Of a stretch of DNA of 64,000 bases, positions 35,126-43,644 are shown piece by piece. The DNA lies in NCBI GenBank assembly GCA_934365195.1, contig CAKRNA010000007.1, positions 1-64,000 on the forward strand, in the 5' to 3' direction. The DNA comes from an uncultured Clostridia bacterium. GTDB lineage: Bacteria > Bacillota > Clostridia > Christensenellales > CAAEEZ01. Under the pieces are notes generated by a model. That model was not told the DNA's origin, searched no databases, and worked only from the letters and a program-made list of their open reading frames with translations. The first letter of the stretch is position 1. The number at the start of each line of letters is the position of its first letter. The translations under genes and the position numbers were made by a program.

Positions 35126-37330
35126 TTAGCCCTCTACCGATATATCCCCCATAAGTTCGATATCGGCTGCTAAATTTTTATTTCTTACCCTAATACTGCC
35201 CGACGAAGTGATTTTCGTCACCTTGTTATTGCTAAATTCAAAGTCCACGGTTACGCCGCTAACCACCATACCTTTTACGCTTCCCGAGGCAAAATATTTG
35301 ATTTTTGCGGGCAGAAACTCAATAATACCGTCTTCTACGGTAAGCAGCGATTCGTTAATTCCAGCCACAAAACCGAAGTTTCCGTCTATTTGGAAAATGC
35401 TAGGGAAGTGTGCGTCGAACAAGTTGTCAAACACCGAATTTTTGAACAGACTTTGGATAATTTCGCTTGCCGTTTCCCCGTCACGCAGCCTACTTGCAAG
35501 GCATATTCCCCAGCCTGCGCTCCAACCTATGTGGTTTTTGGAGTGGCTAATACGCTCGCTAAACAATTTCCTTACCGCACTTGTGTATTCTTCGTCCTTG
35601 TAGTAGCCTATTAAGTCCGCAGGATAAAAAGCGTAAAGCGGAGAAAAATGCCTATGCCCTTTGTCAAGTATCCTCTTATCGCCATAAAACTCGCTTATAC
35701 CGTGCTTGCCTATTTGGATAGGGTACAAAGCGCTAAGTTTTTCCTTTACCTTTACAGCAAAATCCGACGTTTCGTCAAGTTCCAAGTAGTTTTGTAGCGC
35801 CCGTTTCGTGACAGCCATATCAAAAGCGGTAGCAACGCTTACGTTACAATTTATCAGTTTGTTCACAAACACAGCCTCAGGCGAAGTGGACGGCGTAATT
35901 ACGTAATACTCTCCCTCTTTCACAAGATAACTTACCAAAAACTCCGCAGCCCTAGTGACTACCGCCTTGATTTTGTCGTAATGCTCGGTTAGTTTTCCGT
36001 TTTTGTAGTGCTCGTACACCTCGTTTACCAGCCACGCTCCGCAAAGCGGTTCGAACATAAAATTGCAAGAGCCAACGGCAGGCGACGTTTTGCGCCAAAT
36101 ATCCACGTTGTGATTACAGCAAAAACCCTCCGCTCCGTAGTTTACTTTTGCGGTGTGCTCGCCCGTTTTGATTAGTTCGTACACAAGGTTGACAAACGGC
36201 TCTACACACTCGTTTAGATTACACCTAGTCACGCACCAGTAGTTCATTTCCGTGTTGATATTCACGGTGTAATTGCTGCTCCAAGCAGGGCGCATATCCT
36301 CGTTCCACAGCCCTTGCAAAGTAAGTGCTTGCCCGCCCTTTCTACTGCCCGCTATCATTAAGTACTTGCCAAAATTATAAAATAGTTCGATAAGTTCGGG
36401 GGTTACGTTTCCGTTTTTAGCGTCATTAAGTAGTTCAAGACCGGTTTTACTACTGCCGTTACTAATTTTAAAACTTTGCCTAGAATATAGGCTTTGGTAG
36501 TCCAAAATATGCTTTTCTTTTATGCTTTCGTAGTTTAAGCCTTTTAGTTTTGCGGTTGCCTTGTTTTTTACCGCCTCTTTATCGGTTATCGGCATAGAAT
36601 AACTATCCGTAAAACCCGTTGCGGTTGCAAAATAAATAGTGATTTCCGTTGCGTTTTTTACGGTTATTTTATCATTTTGATTTTCCGTTTCGCCGTTTGA
36701 CGTAACGTTTAAAGCAAGGCAAAAAGCCATACCCTTACCCTCGTTATATTTAATCGGGTTTACTGCGCTAAGCACGTAATTTGGGATAACCTCGTCGGGT
36801 GCTTGCCCCGTTAAGCAAAAATCACCGTCGAAATTAGTTTCGCTTGGCATTTGACTTTTTAAGGTAATAGTAAGTGAAAGCGGCTTTTTCGAACTGACTT
36901 TGTAAGCCACAACGTCGCTATAAAAACTAGCAAAAGCCTCCACAGAAACAAGGTCGTTTTTAGCGCTAAATAGCCCTTCGCTAAGCGACAAACTACGCTC
37001 GTAACCGCCGCTAATTGCCCCCTCGTAACTAATAAAAATATCTCCGAGAGGAAGGTAAGATTCACTATATCCTCCCTCCATTTTTGCTTTCATTAAGTTG
37101 TCGGCTTTTTTGTACTTACACTGCCTTAGCAAGTCCCTTGCAGCCTCCAAGTTCTTCAAACTTTCGGGGTTATCCTGACATTTTGGGTAGCCCGACCAAA
37201 GAGTACCGTCGTTTACGGCAATCCTCTCCTTTTCAAAACTACCAAAAAGCATTGCCCCGACCTTTCCGTTGCCGATAGGCAGCGCCTCTACCCATTTTTT
37301 CGCTTCGCTTTTGTAAAGTAATCTGTCCAT
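35126..37330 (-). CDS. Glycoside hydrolase family 95 (alpha-L-fucosidase type)
   Basis: The 734-residue protein is a GH95 enzyme over its full length. WVEALPIGNGKVGAMLFGS (about 14-32) and NDGTLWSG open the N-terminal beta domain. The (alpha/alpha)6 barrel carries VNINTEMNYW with the two Asn residues, PSTSPEAV with the acidic residue, and IFQIDGNFG with the Asp that act in AfcA-type 1,2-alpha-L-fucosidases. GH95 members also include alpha-galactosidases, so fucosidase is the likeliest call but not certain. There is no signal peptide. It is the first gene of the operon, with AAGGAGAG before ATG and a clear promoter. Confidence 0.92.
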   Translation of the reverse strand: MDRLLYKSEAKKWVEALPIGNGKVGAMLFGSFEKERIAVNDGTLWSGYPKCQDNPESLKNLEAARDLLRQCKYKKADNLMKAKMEGGYSESYLPLGDIFISYEGAISGGYERSLSLSEGLFSAKNDLVSVEAFASFYSDVVAYKVSSKKPLSLTITLKSQMPSETNFDGDFCLTGQAPDEVIPNYVLSAVNPIKYNEGKGMAFCLALNVTSNGETENQNDKITVKNATEITIYFATATGFTDSYSMPITDKEAVKNKATAKLKGLNYESIKEKHILDYQSLYSRQSFKISNGSSKTGLELLNDAKNGNVTPELIELFYNFGKYLMIAGSRKGGQALTLQGLWNEDMRPAWSSNYTVNINTEMNYWCVTRCNLNECVEPFVNLVYELIKTGEHTAKVNYGAEGFCCNHNVDIWRKTSPAVGSCNFMFEPLCGAWLVNEVYEHYKNGKLTEHYDKIKAVVTRAAEFLVSYLVKEGEYYVITPSTSPEAVFVNKLINCNVSVATAFDMAVTKRALQNYLELDETSDFAVKVKEKLSALYPIQIGKHGISEFYGDKRILDKGHRHFSPLYAFYPADLIGYYKDEEYTSAVRKLFSERISHSKNHIGWSAGWGICLASRLRDGETASEIIQSLFKNSVFDNLFDAHFPSIFQIDGNFGFVAGINESLLTVEDGIIEFLPAKIKYFASGSVKGMVVSGVTVDFEFSNNKVTKITSSGSIRVRNKNLAADIELMGDISVEG

Positions 37331-37355
37331 ACTCTCTCCTTAACTTAACAAAACT

Positions 37356-37384
37356 ATTTTATATTATAATTATAAATTTATCAA
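37356..37384 (-). promoter_or_regulatory. Promoter of the GH95 operon
   Basis: Minus strand TTGATA (37384-37379), 17-nt spacer, TAAAAT (37361-37356). Confidence 0.7.
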
Positions 37385-37546
37385 TAATAAAGCAAAAATA
37401 TTCGGTAAAGAGCCTCGTTTTTTGCCTAATTTATACAAAAAAGGAATACTTATCTTATTCTAAAAGTGACAAAATTTGCAAAAAATGTAAAATTAAAAAA
37501 ATTCCTTGCTAAATTCAAATAAAATTATCAACTTAAGCCCTATCTA

Positions 37547-37575
37547 TTGATTTTTTTCCTCTTTCAGTTTATCAT
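37547..37575 (+). promoter_or_regulatory. Promoter of trxA
   Basis: TTGATT (37547-37552), 17-nt spacer, TATCAT (37570-37575). AAAGGAGGA follows just before the ATG. Confidence 0.65.
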
Positions 37576-37604
37576 AACAATAGGTAGTACTAAAGGAGGA
37601 AACC

Positions 37605-37910
37605 ATGGCAGTAATTAAAATAACTCAAGATAATTTTGAGTCCGTCGTACTAAAAGCGGACAAACCTGTGCTAGTAGACTTTTGGGCAAGTTGGTGCGGA
37701 CCATGTAAAATGTTGTCACCGATAGTGGACGAAATCGCAAACGAAAATAACGACGTAATCGTTGGCAAAATAAACGTGGACGAAGAGGCAGGGCTTGCTA
37801 TTGACTACGGCATTATGAGTATCCCTACTTTGCTTGTTTTCAAAGACGGTAAGGTAGCAAACAAATCGGTGGGCGTAATAAGTAAGGACAAAATACTTAG
37901 CCTGCTATAA
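37605..37910 (+). CDS. trxA: Thioredoxin
   Basis: This is a 101-residue canonical thioredoxin. WCGPC is at 30-34, the cis-Pro motif is SIPTLLVFKDG (about 72-82), and the buried Asp (residue 25, VDFWAS) is present. It reduces protein disulfides in the cytosol. It is a single gene with its own promoter and terminator, and a strong AGGAGGAAACC ribosome site. A second thioredoxin lies at 47748. No thioredoxin reductase is adjacent. Confidence 0.96.
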   Translation: MAVIKITQDNFESVVLKADKPVLVDFWASWCGPCKMLSPIVDEIANENNDVIVGKINVDEEAGLAIDYGIMSIPTLLVFKDGKVANKSVGVISKDKILSLL

Positions 37911-38256
37911 CCAAACTAAAAAATAAAGGAACGACTAAAACTTTGATAATCGTTCCTTTTATTTTGTCTTTTTTCCATTTAAAAAGCAGGGTACGTGCTG
38001 TTTTTTGCTACTGTTGTGGCTATTACGTCAGCACTCTTCAACACGGTTTTTTATTATGCTAACGCTTTTTGGAGCATTATTTTGGATATTAAATATTACT
38101 GCTTTAACGCCATTTTGTTAGTGCTTTTTTAACGCTACAATTTACCTAATCGCTCCGGTATTTAGATATGTTAGTTACTAATATTCAACACCTAACCGCA
38201 AACTTAATTTTGCTATATAATAACGTAATCACGTGTTTACGTGCTGTTTTTAACGT
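37911..38256. other. Intergenic region with short repeats
   Basis: This 346-nt AT-rich stretch between convergent trxA and the MBL gene starts with the trxA terminator. A 14-bp direct repeat TACGTGCTGTTTTT occurs at 37992-38005 and 38238-38251. A small inverted repeat CACGT-GTTT-ACGTG is at 38230-38243. I see no gene. Confidence 0.55.
37922..37966 (+). terminator. Terminator of trxA
   Basis: AAAGGAACGA (37925-37934) pairs with TCGTTCCTTT (37950-37959), followed by TATTTTGTCTTTTTT. Confidence 0.85.
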
Positions 38257-38931
38257 TTAAACCTCGTATTCCGCCATTTCCTCGGCAATACTAATTTCGC
38301 TATTAGTAGAAACTAATTCGTAACTATTCTTGTGCGTTAAAACAAATTTTCCGCCCACTTTTTCTTGCAATTTAATTGCCTTTTCAGAGGTTAAATGAGG
38401 CCCTTTAAAGCCGTCTTCTTGCACGCCGTCGATAAGCACAAGATCGGCATCTTTTACGTCGTTTTCTATGCCGATATAGTAAGAGGTATCACCCGTGTAC
38501 ACCAAGGTTTTGTCCTCTTTTATCCTAACACCAAGGTTGTTTACAGGGTGCTTAGTCCTAAAAAACGTTAGGGTTAAGCCCTCTATATTTACGCTCTCCT
38601 TATCGCTTACGTTCACCACTTTAAAGTGCGGATTATTTGTAAGTATTTCGTACCAGTCGCCCTCCGCTTTTTCGGTGATAATCGTCACGCTTTTTCCTAG
38701 GTCTGCTAATAAATATCTTAGCGGCAATAGGTCGCTAACGTGGTCAAAATGTAGGTGCGACAAAAAGATATAATCAAGTTTTTTTATCCTGTCTTTGCCA
38801 AGGTTTGCCATTGCTCCGCTTCCAAAATCTAGGGCAAAATTGCCGTATTTTGTTTCAACGTAGTAGCAACTCGTAGCCTCGCCCTTATTAAGTGCGTACG
38901 GTCCGTGACAGCCGATTACGGTTAGTTTCAT
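38257..38931 (-). CDS. Metallo-beta-lactamase-fold hydrolase
   Basis: From ATG 38931 the protein has 224 residues. SHLHFDHVSD is the HxHxDH zinc motif, TKHPVNNLG and YTGDTSYY provide further ligands, and LTHKN closes the site. It resembles RNase Z / phosphodiesterase-like MBL proteins of the PhnP/ElaC neighbourhood but lacks a clear exosite. The start is set by GGAGGGG 3-4 nt upstream; the longer frame would begin inside the gatB terminator. The substrate is unknown. It directly follows gatB but is separated from it by a terminator. Confidence 0.88.
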   Translation of the reverse strand: MKLTVIGCHGPYALNKGEATSCYYVETKYGNFALDFGSGAMANLGKDRIKKLDYIFLSHLHFDHVSDLLPLRYLLADLGKSVTIITEKAEGDWYEILTNNPHFKVVNVSDKESVNIEGLTLTFFRTKHPVNNLGVRIKEDKTLVYTGDTSYYIGIENDVKDADLVLIDGVQEDGFKGPHLTSEKAIKLQEKVGGKFVLTHKNSYELVSTNSEISIAEEMAEYEV

Positions 38932-38942
38932 ATCCCCTCCGT

Positions 38943-38970
38943 TAAAAAAATGCCCAACTAAGTTGGGCAA
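38943..38970 (-). terminator. Terminator of the gatCAB operon
   Basis: Minus strand GCCCAAC-TTA-GTTGGGC followed by ATTTTTTT. It lies 5 nt after the gatB stop. Confidence 0.9.
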
Positions 38971-38974
38971 ATTA

Positions 38975-40390
38975 TTAGTCGAACACCTTAGGTATCAAAG
39001 CAACGATTACTCCGTTGTTTGCTTTTCCGCCCGTTGCTCTCATTACTTGACCTATAATAAAGCCTTTTACTTTATTAGGATCTTTCTTGTAGTCCTCTAC
39101 TACCTTAGGGTTGTTATCTCTTACGCTAATCAAAATGTTTTCGATTTCTTGCTCGGATACGCCCTCTAACATTTTGTTTTCGTTTGCTAGCGTCATAGGG
39201 TCTTTTCCGCTTTCGATAACCATATTTAATAGTTTTACGCCCGTGGTTTTGTTTATCTTCTTGTCCTCTACCATTTTAATAATAGTGGTCAAATCCTTTT
39301 CGCTAATCGGGAACGCAAATTCCTCTTGGTCCTTTACTATTTTCAGCAATTCAACCATTATCCAGTTGCTAATTTTCTTTGGCTCGTTATATAGTTTTAC
39401 GCAGTTTTCAAAGAAGTCGGACACGTATTTTGAAGAGGTAAGAATTTCAGCGTCGTAAGTAGGCAAGCCGTACTTTTCTACGTACAATTCCCTTCTCTCG
39501 TCCGGTAGCATTGGCATAGTTTTTTTAATTTTTGCCACGTCCTCTTGAGTGATGGTGATTGGCAAAATATCAGGATCAGGGAAGTACCTATAATCTTGGG
39601 CTTGCTCTTTCGACCTCATTACGAAGTTTTTGCCCTTTTCGTCGTCCCATTTTCTTGTTTCTTGCTCTATTACGCCGCCTGCTCTAAGCACTTTTGCTTG
39701 ACGGTTAATCTCGTACTCGATAGCCCTTGCAACGCTCTTAAAAGAGTTGATGTTTTTCATCTCGGTTCTCGTGCCAAACTCTTTACTTCCTCTTGGTTTT
39801 AAGGAAATATTCGTGTCGCAACGCATACCGCCCTCTTCCATTTTGCAGTTTGCAATTCCCGAGAAGATAAGCGCCTCTCTCATTTTTTTAAGTAGTTCAA
39901 CAGCCTCCTCGCTAGAAGTGATATCAGGCTCGGTTACCATCTCGATAAGCGGAGTGCCTCCACGATTATAGTCCACCAAAGTGCCCTCGTCCTTTCCTAA
40001 GTGGATAAGTTTTCCGGCGTCTTCCTCTAAGTGAATACGGTTCAACCTAATAAATCTGCCGTTAGATAGTTTTACCCCACCGTTTAAGCATAGCGGGTAC
40101 ACAAGTTGGCTGATTTGGTATGCTTTGCTTAGGTCGGGATAGAAGTAGTTTTTACGCTCGAATACGGCGTAATCGTTTATGTCACAACCAAAGCACAAGC
40201 CCGCTTTGATGCAGTACTCCACCGCTTTTTTATTGATAATAGGCAAAGCGCCCGGCATCCCCGTACAAACGGGGCAAGTATTAGTGTTAGGCTCGCAACC
40301 GAACTCGTTTTTACAATTACAAAAAACCTTGGTTTGAGTGTTTAACTCTGCGTGTATTTCAAGGCCGATAACTACGTCAAATTCTTGCAT
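38975..40390 (-). CDS. gatB: Aspartyl/glutamyl-tRNA amidotransferase subunit B
   Basis: The 471-residue protein is GatB. EFDVVIGLEIHAELNTQTKVF opens the kinase-like domain. CPVCTGMPGALP and the Cys pairs (CNCKNEFG, CPVC) form the zinc site. RCDTNISLKP and QDYRYFPDPDILP follow, and a C-terminal YqeY/tail domain ends in GQVMRATGGKANN. With GatC and GatA it converts Glu-tRNA-Gln and Asp-tRNA-Asn to the amide forms. GGAGGTAAAGC precedes the ATG inside the end of gatA, which overlaps by one base. Confidence 0.97.
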   Translation of the reverse strand: MQEFDVVIGLEIHAELNTQTKVFCNCKNEFGCEPNTNTCPVCTGMPGALPIINKKAVEYCIKAGLCFGCDINDYAVFERKNYFYPDLSKAYQISQLVYPLCLNGGVKLSNGRFIRLNRIHLEEDAGKLIHLGKDEGTLVDYNRGGTPLIEMVTEPDITSSEEAVELLKKMREALIFSGIANCKMEEGGMRCDTNISLKPRGSKEFGTRTEMKNINSFKSVARAIEYEINRQAKVLRAGGVIEQETRKWDDEKGKNFVMRSKEQAQDYRYFPDPDILPITITQEDVAKIKKTMPMLPDERRELYVEKYGLPTYDAEILTSSKYVSDFFENCVKLYNEPKKISNWIMVELLKIVKDQEEFAFPISEKDLTTIIKMVEDKKINKTTGVKLLNMVIESGKDPMTLANENKMLEGVSEQEIENILISVRDNNPKVVEDYKKDPNKVKGFIIGQVMRATGGKANNGVIVALIPKVFD

Positions 40391-41811
40391 TACGCTTTAC
40401 CTCCCATCATTTTTTCAAATTTTTCAGCAATTTCATACAAAGTTTCCTCGGTTTCGTTTGCTCCGTAGAATTGCATACCGAGTGGCAAACCGTTTTTGCC
40501 CTTTGCGTAAGGCACGCTAATAGCAGGTACGCCTGCAATATTTGCCGGAACGGTGAACAAATCTTCTAGGTACATAGATACGGGATCGTCTATCTTTTCG
40601 CCTATCTTGAACGCCTCGCCCGTCGTGGTTGGCATCATTATAGCATCGCATTTAGTAAACGCATCGGCAAACTCCGCCCTAATAAGCGCTTGCACCTTTC
40701 TTGCTTTGTTGTAGTATGCGTCGAAATATCCGCTGGAAAGCACGAAGTTGCCTAGCATTATTCTCCTTTTTACTTCTTTTCCAAAACCTTCGCTACGGCT
40801 TAGAACGTACACGCTGTCTAGGTCGGTAGATTCCTTGCTACGCTTAGAATACTTAACGCCGTCGAACCTTGCAAGGTTCGAAGTAGCCTCAGCAGGCGCA
40901 ATTATATAGTAGCAAGCAAGCGACTTTTTAATATGAGGGATATCTACGCTAACAAGTTCTACCCCACTCTCTTTTAATAGGTCTATTGCCCTTTTGAAAT
41001 TATCGTACTCTGGCAAAGTATCAGCCATATCCATAATCTCTTTGATAAGACCGATTTTGTATGGCTCGTCCGACTTTCTCTTTTCAAACTTGTTGTCGAT
41101 AGTAGTTCCGTCGTTATAGTCCTTACCTGCCATAATCCTAAGGATAAACTCGTTATCCTCCACGGTTTTGGTAAACGGTGACGCTTGGTCAAGGCTACTA
41201 GCAAAAGCAACCATACCGTACCTTGAAACCGTGCCGTAAGTTGGCTTAATTCCTACTATTCCGTTAAACGACGCAGGCTGACGAATACTGCCACCCGTAT
41301 CGCTACCGATTGCAACCGGACACATACCGCTTGCAACTGCAACTGCACTACCGCCTGACGAACCGCCCGAAACCCTAGTTGGATCGCAAGCGTTTTTGCA
41401 AGCGCCGTAAATGGTGTTTTCACAACTGCCGCCCATAGCAAACTCGTCCATATTAGTTCTAGCAAAAGGAATAGCGCCCTCAAATACTAGGTTTTTAACA
41501 ATCGTTGCAGAGTACGGAGCAATAAAGTCGGTCAAAAAGTTACTAGCGCAACTAGTGTGCTTGCCTTCGATAAGGATATTATCCTTAAACGCAATAGGTA
41601 AGCCTGCAAGTTTACCAACCTTTTCGCCATTCTTAATTCTCTCGTCAATCTCTTTTGCTTTTATAATAGCGTCATCAAAAACTTCGATAACTGCGTTATT
41701 ATCTTTTTTCTCGTTACAAACGCCGATAAAGTGCTCCATTACGCTTTCTGCGGTAAATTTTTGAGCCTTGATACCCTCTACCAACTCTTTAACAGTCATA
41801 TTCTCGTACAT
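40390..41811 (-). CDS. gatA: Aspartyl/glutamyl-tRNA amidotransferase subunit A
   Basis: The 473-residue amidase has the catalytic triad: Lys in GLPIAFKDNI (about 72-81), cis-Ser in the GSDTGGSIRQPA motif (about 168-179) and Ser in GGSSGGSAVAVA. It releases ammonia from glutamine for transfer by GatB. GGTGG precedes the ATG; it shares one base with the gatC stop and one with the gatB start. All active-site residues are intact. Confidence 0.97.
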   Translation of the reverse strand: MYENMTVKELVEGIKAQKFTAESVMEHFIGVCNEKKDNNAVIEVFDDAIIKAKEIDERIKNGEKVGKLAGLPIAFKDNILIEGKHTSCASNFLTDFIAPYSATIVKNLVFEGAIPFARTNMDEFAMGGSCENTIYGACKNACDPTRVSGGSSGGSAVAVASGMCPVAIGSDTGGSIRQPASFNGIVGIKPTYGTVSRYGMVAFASSLDQASPFTKTVEDNEFILRIMAGKDYNDGTTIDNKFEKRKSDEPYKIGLIKEIMDMADTLPEYDNFKRAIDLLKESGVELVSVDIPHIKKSLACYYIIAPAEATSNLARFDGVKYSKRSKESTDLDSVYVLSRSEGFGKEVKRRIMLGNFVLSSGYFDAYYNKARKVQALIRAEFADAFTKCDAIMMPTTTGEAFKIGEKIDDPVSMYLEDLFTVPANIAGVPAISVPYAKGKNGLPLGMQFYGANETEETLYEIAEKFEKMMGGKA

Positions 41812-42089
41812 TATTCAACCACCAGCGGAGTCACGTAACATCCGTCCTTTTGTTTTGGTGCATTTTGAAGTACGACCTCTCTTGCCATACTTTCTTTCGC
41901 CTCGTCCTCTCTTAGCATAGAAAGAGGAATTGCCTTTACCTTATCCGAAACGGCGTCGGTATTTACTTCGGCTATCTCGTTTACGAAATCGATAATCTTA
42001 TCGAAATCTTTTTCGAATTGAGCCTTTTCGCTATCGGAAAGTTTAAGTTTGCTTAAAACTTCCAAATACTCTAAATCTACTTTACTCAT
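41811..42089 (-). CDS. gatC: Aspartyl/glutamyl-tRNA amidotransferase subunit C
   Basis: This is a 92-residue GatC. LEYLEVLSKLKLSDSE is the usual N-terminal helix, and LREDEAKESMAREVVLQNAP with DGCYVTPLVVE the C-terminal belt that wraps GatA/GatB. It heads the gatCAB operon, with AAGGAG 6 nt before ATG and promoter TTGACA-N17-TAAAAT upstream. Confidence 0.95.
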   Translation of the reverse strand: MSKVDLEYLEVLSKLKLSDSEKAQFEKDFDKIIDFVNEIAEVNTDAVSDKVKAIPLSMLREDEAKESMAREVVLQNAPKQKDGCYVTPLVVE

Positions 42090-42121
42090 TGTAACTCCTT
42101 TAAGAAATTTACTACTATAAG

Positions 42122-42150
42122 ATTTTACTATTAGTTAGCGTATATGTCAA
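42122..42150 (-). promoter_or_regulatory. Promoter of gatCAB
   Basis: Minus strand TTGACA (42150-42145), 17-nt spacer, TAAAAT (42127-42122). It is 33 nt from the gatC ATG. Confidence 0.8.
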
Positions 42151-42192
42151 TCTTTTTAGGTTGCTAGGCTTTTAATTAGCGCCATACGGCTA

Positions 42193-42846
42193 CTAAAAAG
42201 CGTTTAACAGCCCTCTATTATCTTTCAGCCATTTTTCCGCCTTTTTTCTATCCTTAAACCTTTCGTCCAAAAGCGCATAGAAATTTTTGGAGTGGTTCAT
42301 CTCTTTTAAGTGGCAAAGTTCGTGGCAAATAACGTACGAAATTGCGTAATCAGGACAGGCAACAAGCCTAAAATTCAGCCTTAAAACGCCGCTACTATCC
42401 ATACTACCCCACTTGCCTCTTGCCGAGGTTAATTTTAGCGTAATTTCCTCTCCTTTTAACTCTTTTTCCAGCATCTTTTCAAAGTGCACTTTCGCCACCT
42501 TTTTGTACCAGTTTTTTATGGCATTTTCCACGTTATTACCAAAATTTGCGGGGAGAACGAAGGAATTTTCGTAAATTCCCGCCTTTTTGTAACTTCCTAT
42601 TTTAAGGGGATAAGGGCTGCCTAAAACGTAAATTAAATCGCCCTCTTTTAAGTTTTTCGTGTCGTACTTTAAATAGGAATTTTTAGCCGCCGTTACGTGC
42701 TTATCTATCCACTTTTCCTTTGACAAAACGAACTTGTTTATATTTTCGATAGGCTCGAAGTAGTCTACGTAAACTTTTACCTCTCCCGTCTTATCGATTC
42801 TTATCGTTATTCCACGCCTTTTCGACCTAATTATGCTTATTTCCAT
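42193..42846 (-). CDS. YgjP-like zinc metallopeptidase (SprT/M48-type)
   Basis: From ATG 42846 the protein has 217 residues. The YgjP core is LTSARGKWGSMDSSGVLRLNFRL followed by the zinc motif ICHELCHLKEMNHSKNFY, the two-His HExxH with a distal His. Family members are annotated as predicted metal-dependent hydrolases; the physiological substrate is unknown. The start lies two bases after the stop of the upstream gene (TAGTATG), so the two are translationally coupled. A TTG at 42864 is possible but badly spaced from its ribosome site. Confidence 0.88.
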   Translation of the reverse strand: MEISIIRSKRRGITIRIDKTGEVKVYVDYFEPIENINKFVLSKEKWIDKHVTAAKNSYLKYDTKNLKEGDLIYVLGSPYPLKIGSYKKAGIYENSFVLPANFGNNVENAIKNWYKKVAKVHFEKMLEKELKGEEITLKLTSARGKWGSMDSSGVLRLNFRLVACPDYAISYVICHELCHLKEMNHSKNFYALLDERFKDRKKAEKWLKDNRGLLNAF

Positions 42847-42847
42847 A

Positions 42848-43315
42848 CTAATTATCCACCGCAACCTCTTTAGTTACAAGTTCGCCAAGGCGGTTTGCCC
42901 ATTTTTCAGGGTAAAAAGAGGTGTATTTAACGCCCGTTTTCTTTCTGTACTTAATAAAACGCTTGCTACTTGCCCAAATTAGCGACGGCAAACCTATTAT
43001 TATTAAGTACAACGGCCCTAGAATTAGCGACTGAATGGTGTGCCCGTACTCGTGAACAAGGATTGCTCTTTGCCTTTTTTCGTCATAGACGTTGCCTCTT
43101 TCTTTATGTATTTCCCTTATTTTCTCGTTATTTTCCGCAACGAACACGAACATTCCCAAGGATATTCCGCCGCCCCAAGCATCAAAATAGGTAACGTAAG
43201 CCCCGTGATACCACTCGTGCCTGCATTTTACGTACCTTAACATATAAATCAGCCCCATCAAACTTTGCAAAATACCCCAAGTAAATTGAACGAATACGTA
43301 CGCTAATTTCTTCAT
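42848..43315 (-). CDS. Small membrane protein with HExxH motif
   Basis: From ATG 43315 the protein has 155 residues, with AAGGAGGTAACA giving a strong ribosome site. It has hydrophobic segments near 5-28 and 95-120. LVHEYGHTIQSLILGPL carries a His-Glu-x-x-His, as in zinc peptidases, at the membrane edge. A third metal ligand is not obvious. I do not recognise the family. The frame can be extended to 43420, but the promoter at 43343-43371 lies inside that extension, which supports the shorter form. It is co-transcribed with the YgjP-like gene. Confidence 0.72.
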   Translation of the reverse strand: MKKLAYVFVQFTWGILQSLMGLIYMLRYVKCRHEWYHGAYVTYFDAWGGGISLGMFVFVAENNEKIREIHKERGNVYDEKRQRAILVHEYGHTIQSLILGPLYLIIIGLPSLIWASSKRFIKYRKKTGVKYTSFYPEKWANRLGELVTKEVAVDN

Positions 43316-43342
43316 TGTTACCTCCTTGTTTCCTTCTTGTAA

Positions 43343-43371
43343 ATTATACGAATTTTTGCCCTTTAAGTCAA
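43343..43371 (-). promoter_or_regulatory. Promoter of the HExxH/YgjP gene pair
   Basis: Minus strand TTGACT (43371-43366), 17-nt spacer, TATAAT (43348-43343). Confidence 0.75.
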
Positions 43372-43558
43372 TTAGGAATGCTTTTTTACTTTTTAATTGC
43401 CATTTTGCCAAACAAACCACCCTGTTAAATTTTGAGTTTTTTCATTTTTGTGGTATAAATCCCCTTAATAATTCCAAAAATTAGTAAACAATAGTGGCTT
43501 TTTGTACAATAAGCCCTTTTTGTTAGTCAAATCATTAACAATATTTTACTACCCTTCG

Positions 43559-43588
43559 TTGACAAAAATAAAAATGATATAGTAAAAT
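43559..43588 (+). promoter_or_regulatory. Promoter of hypB operon
   Basis: TTGACA (43559-43564), 18-nt spacer, TAAAAT (43583-43588). Confidence 0.65.
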
Positions 43589-43644
43589 TTATATATAGAT
43601 AATTTTTTAACAACTAAAAATAAGAAATAAGGAGAATATAGATT

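Larger units (their letters stand above)
43316..43644. other. Divergent promoter region
   Basis: This 329-nt AT-rich region separates the HExxH gene (minus) from hypB (plus) and contains both promoters. Nothing else is supportable. Confidence 0.6.
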
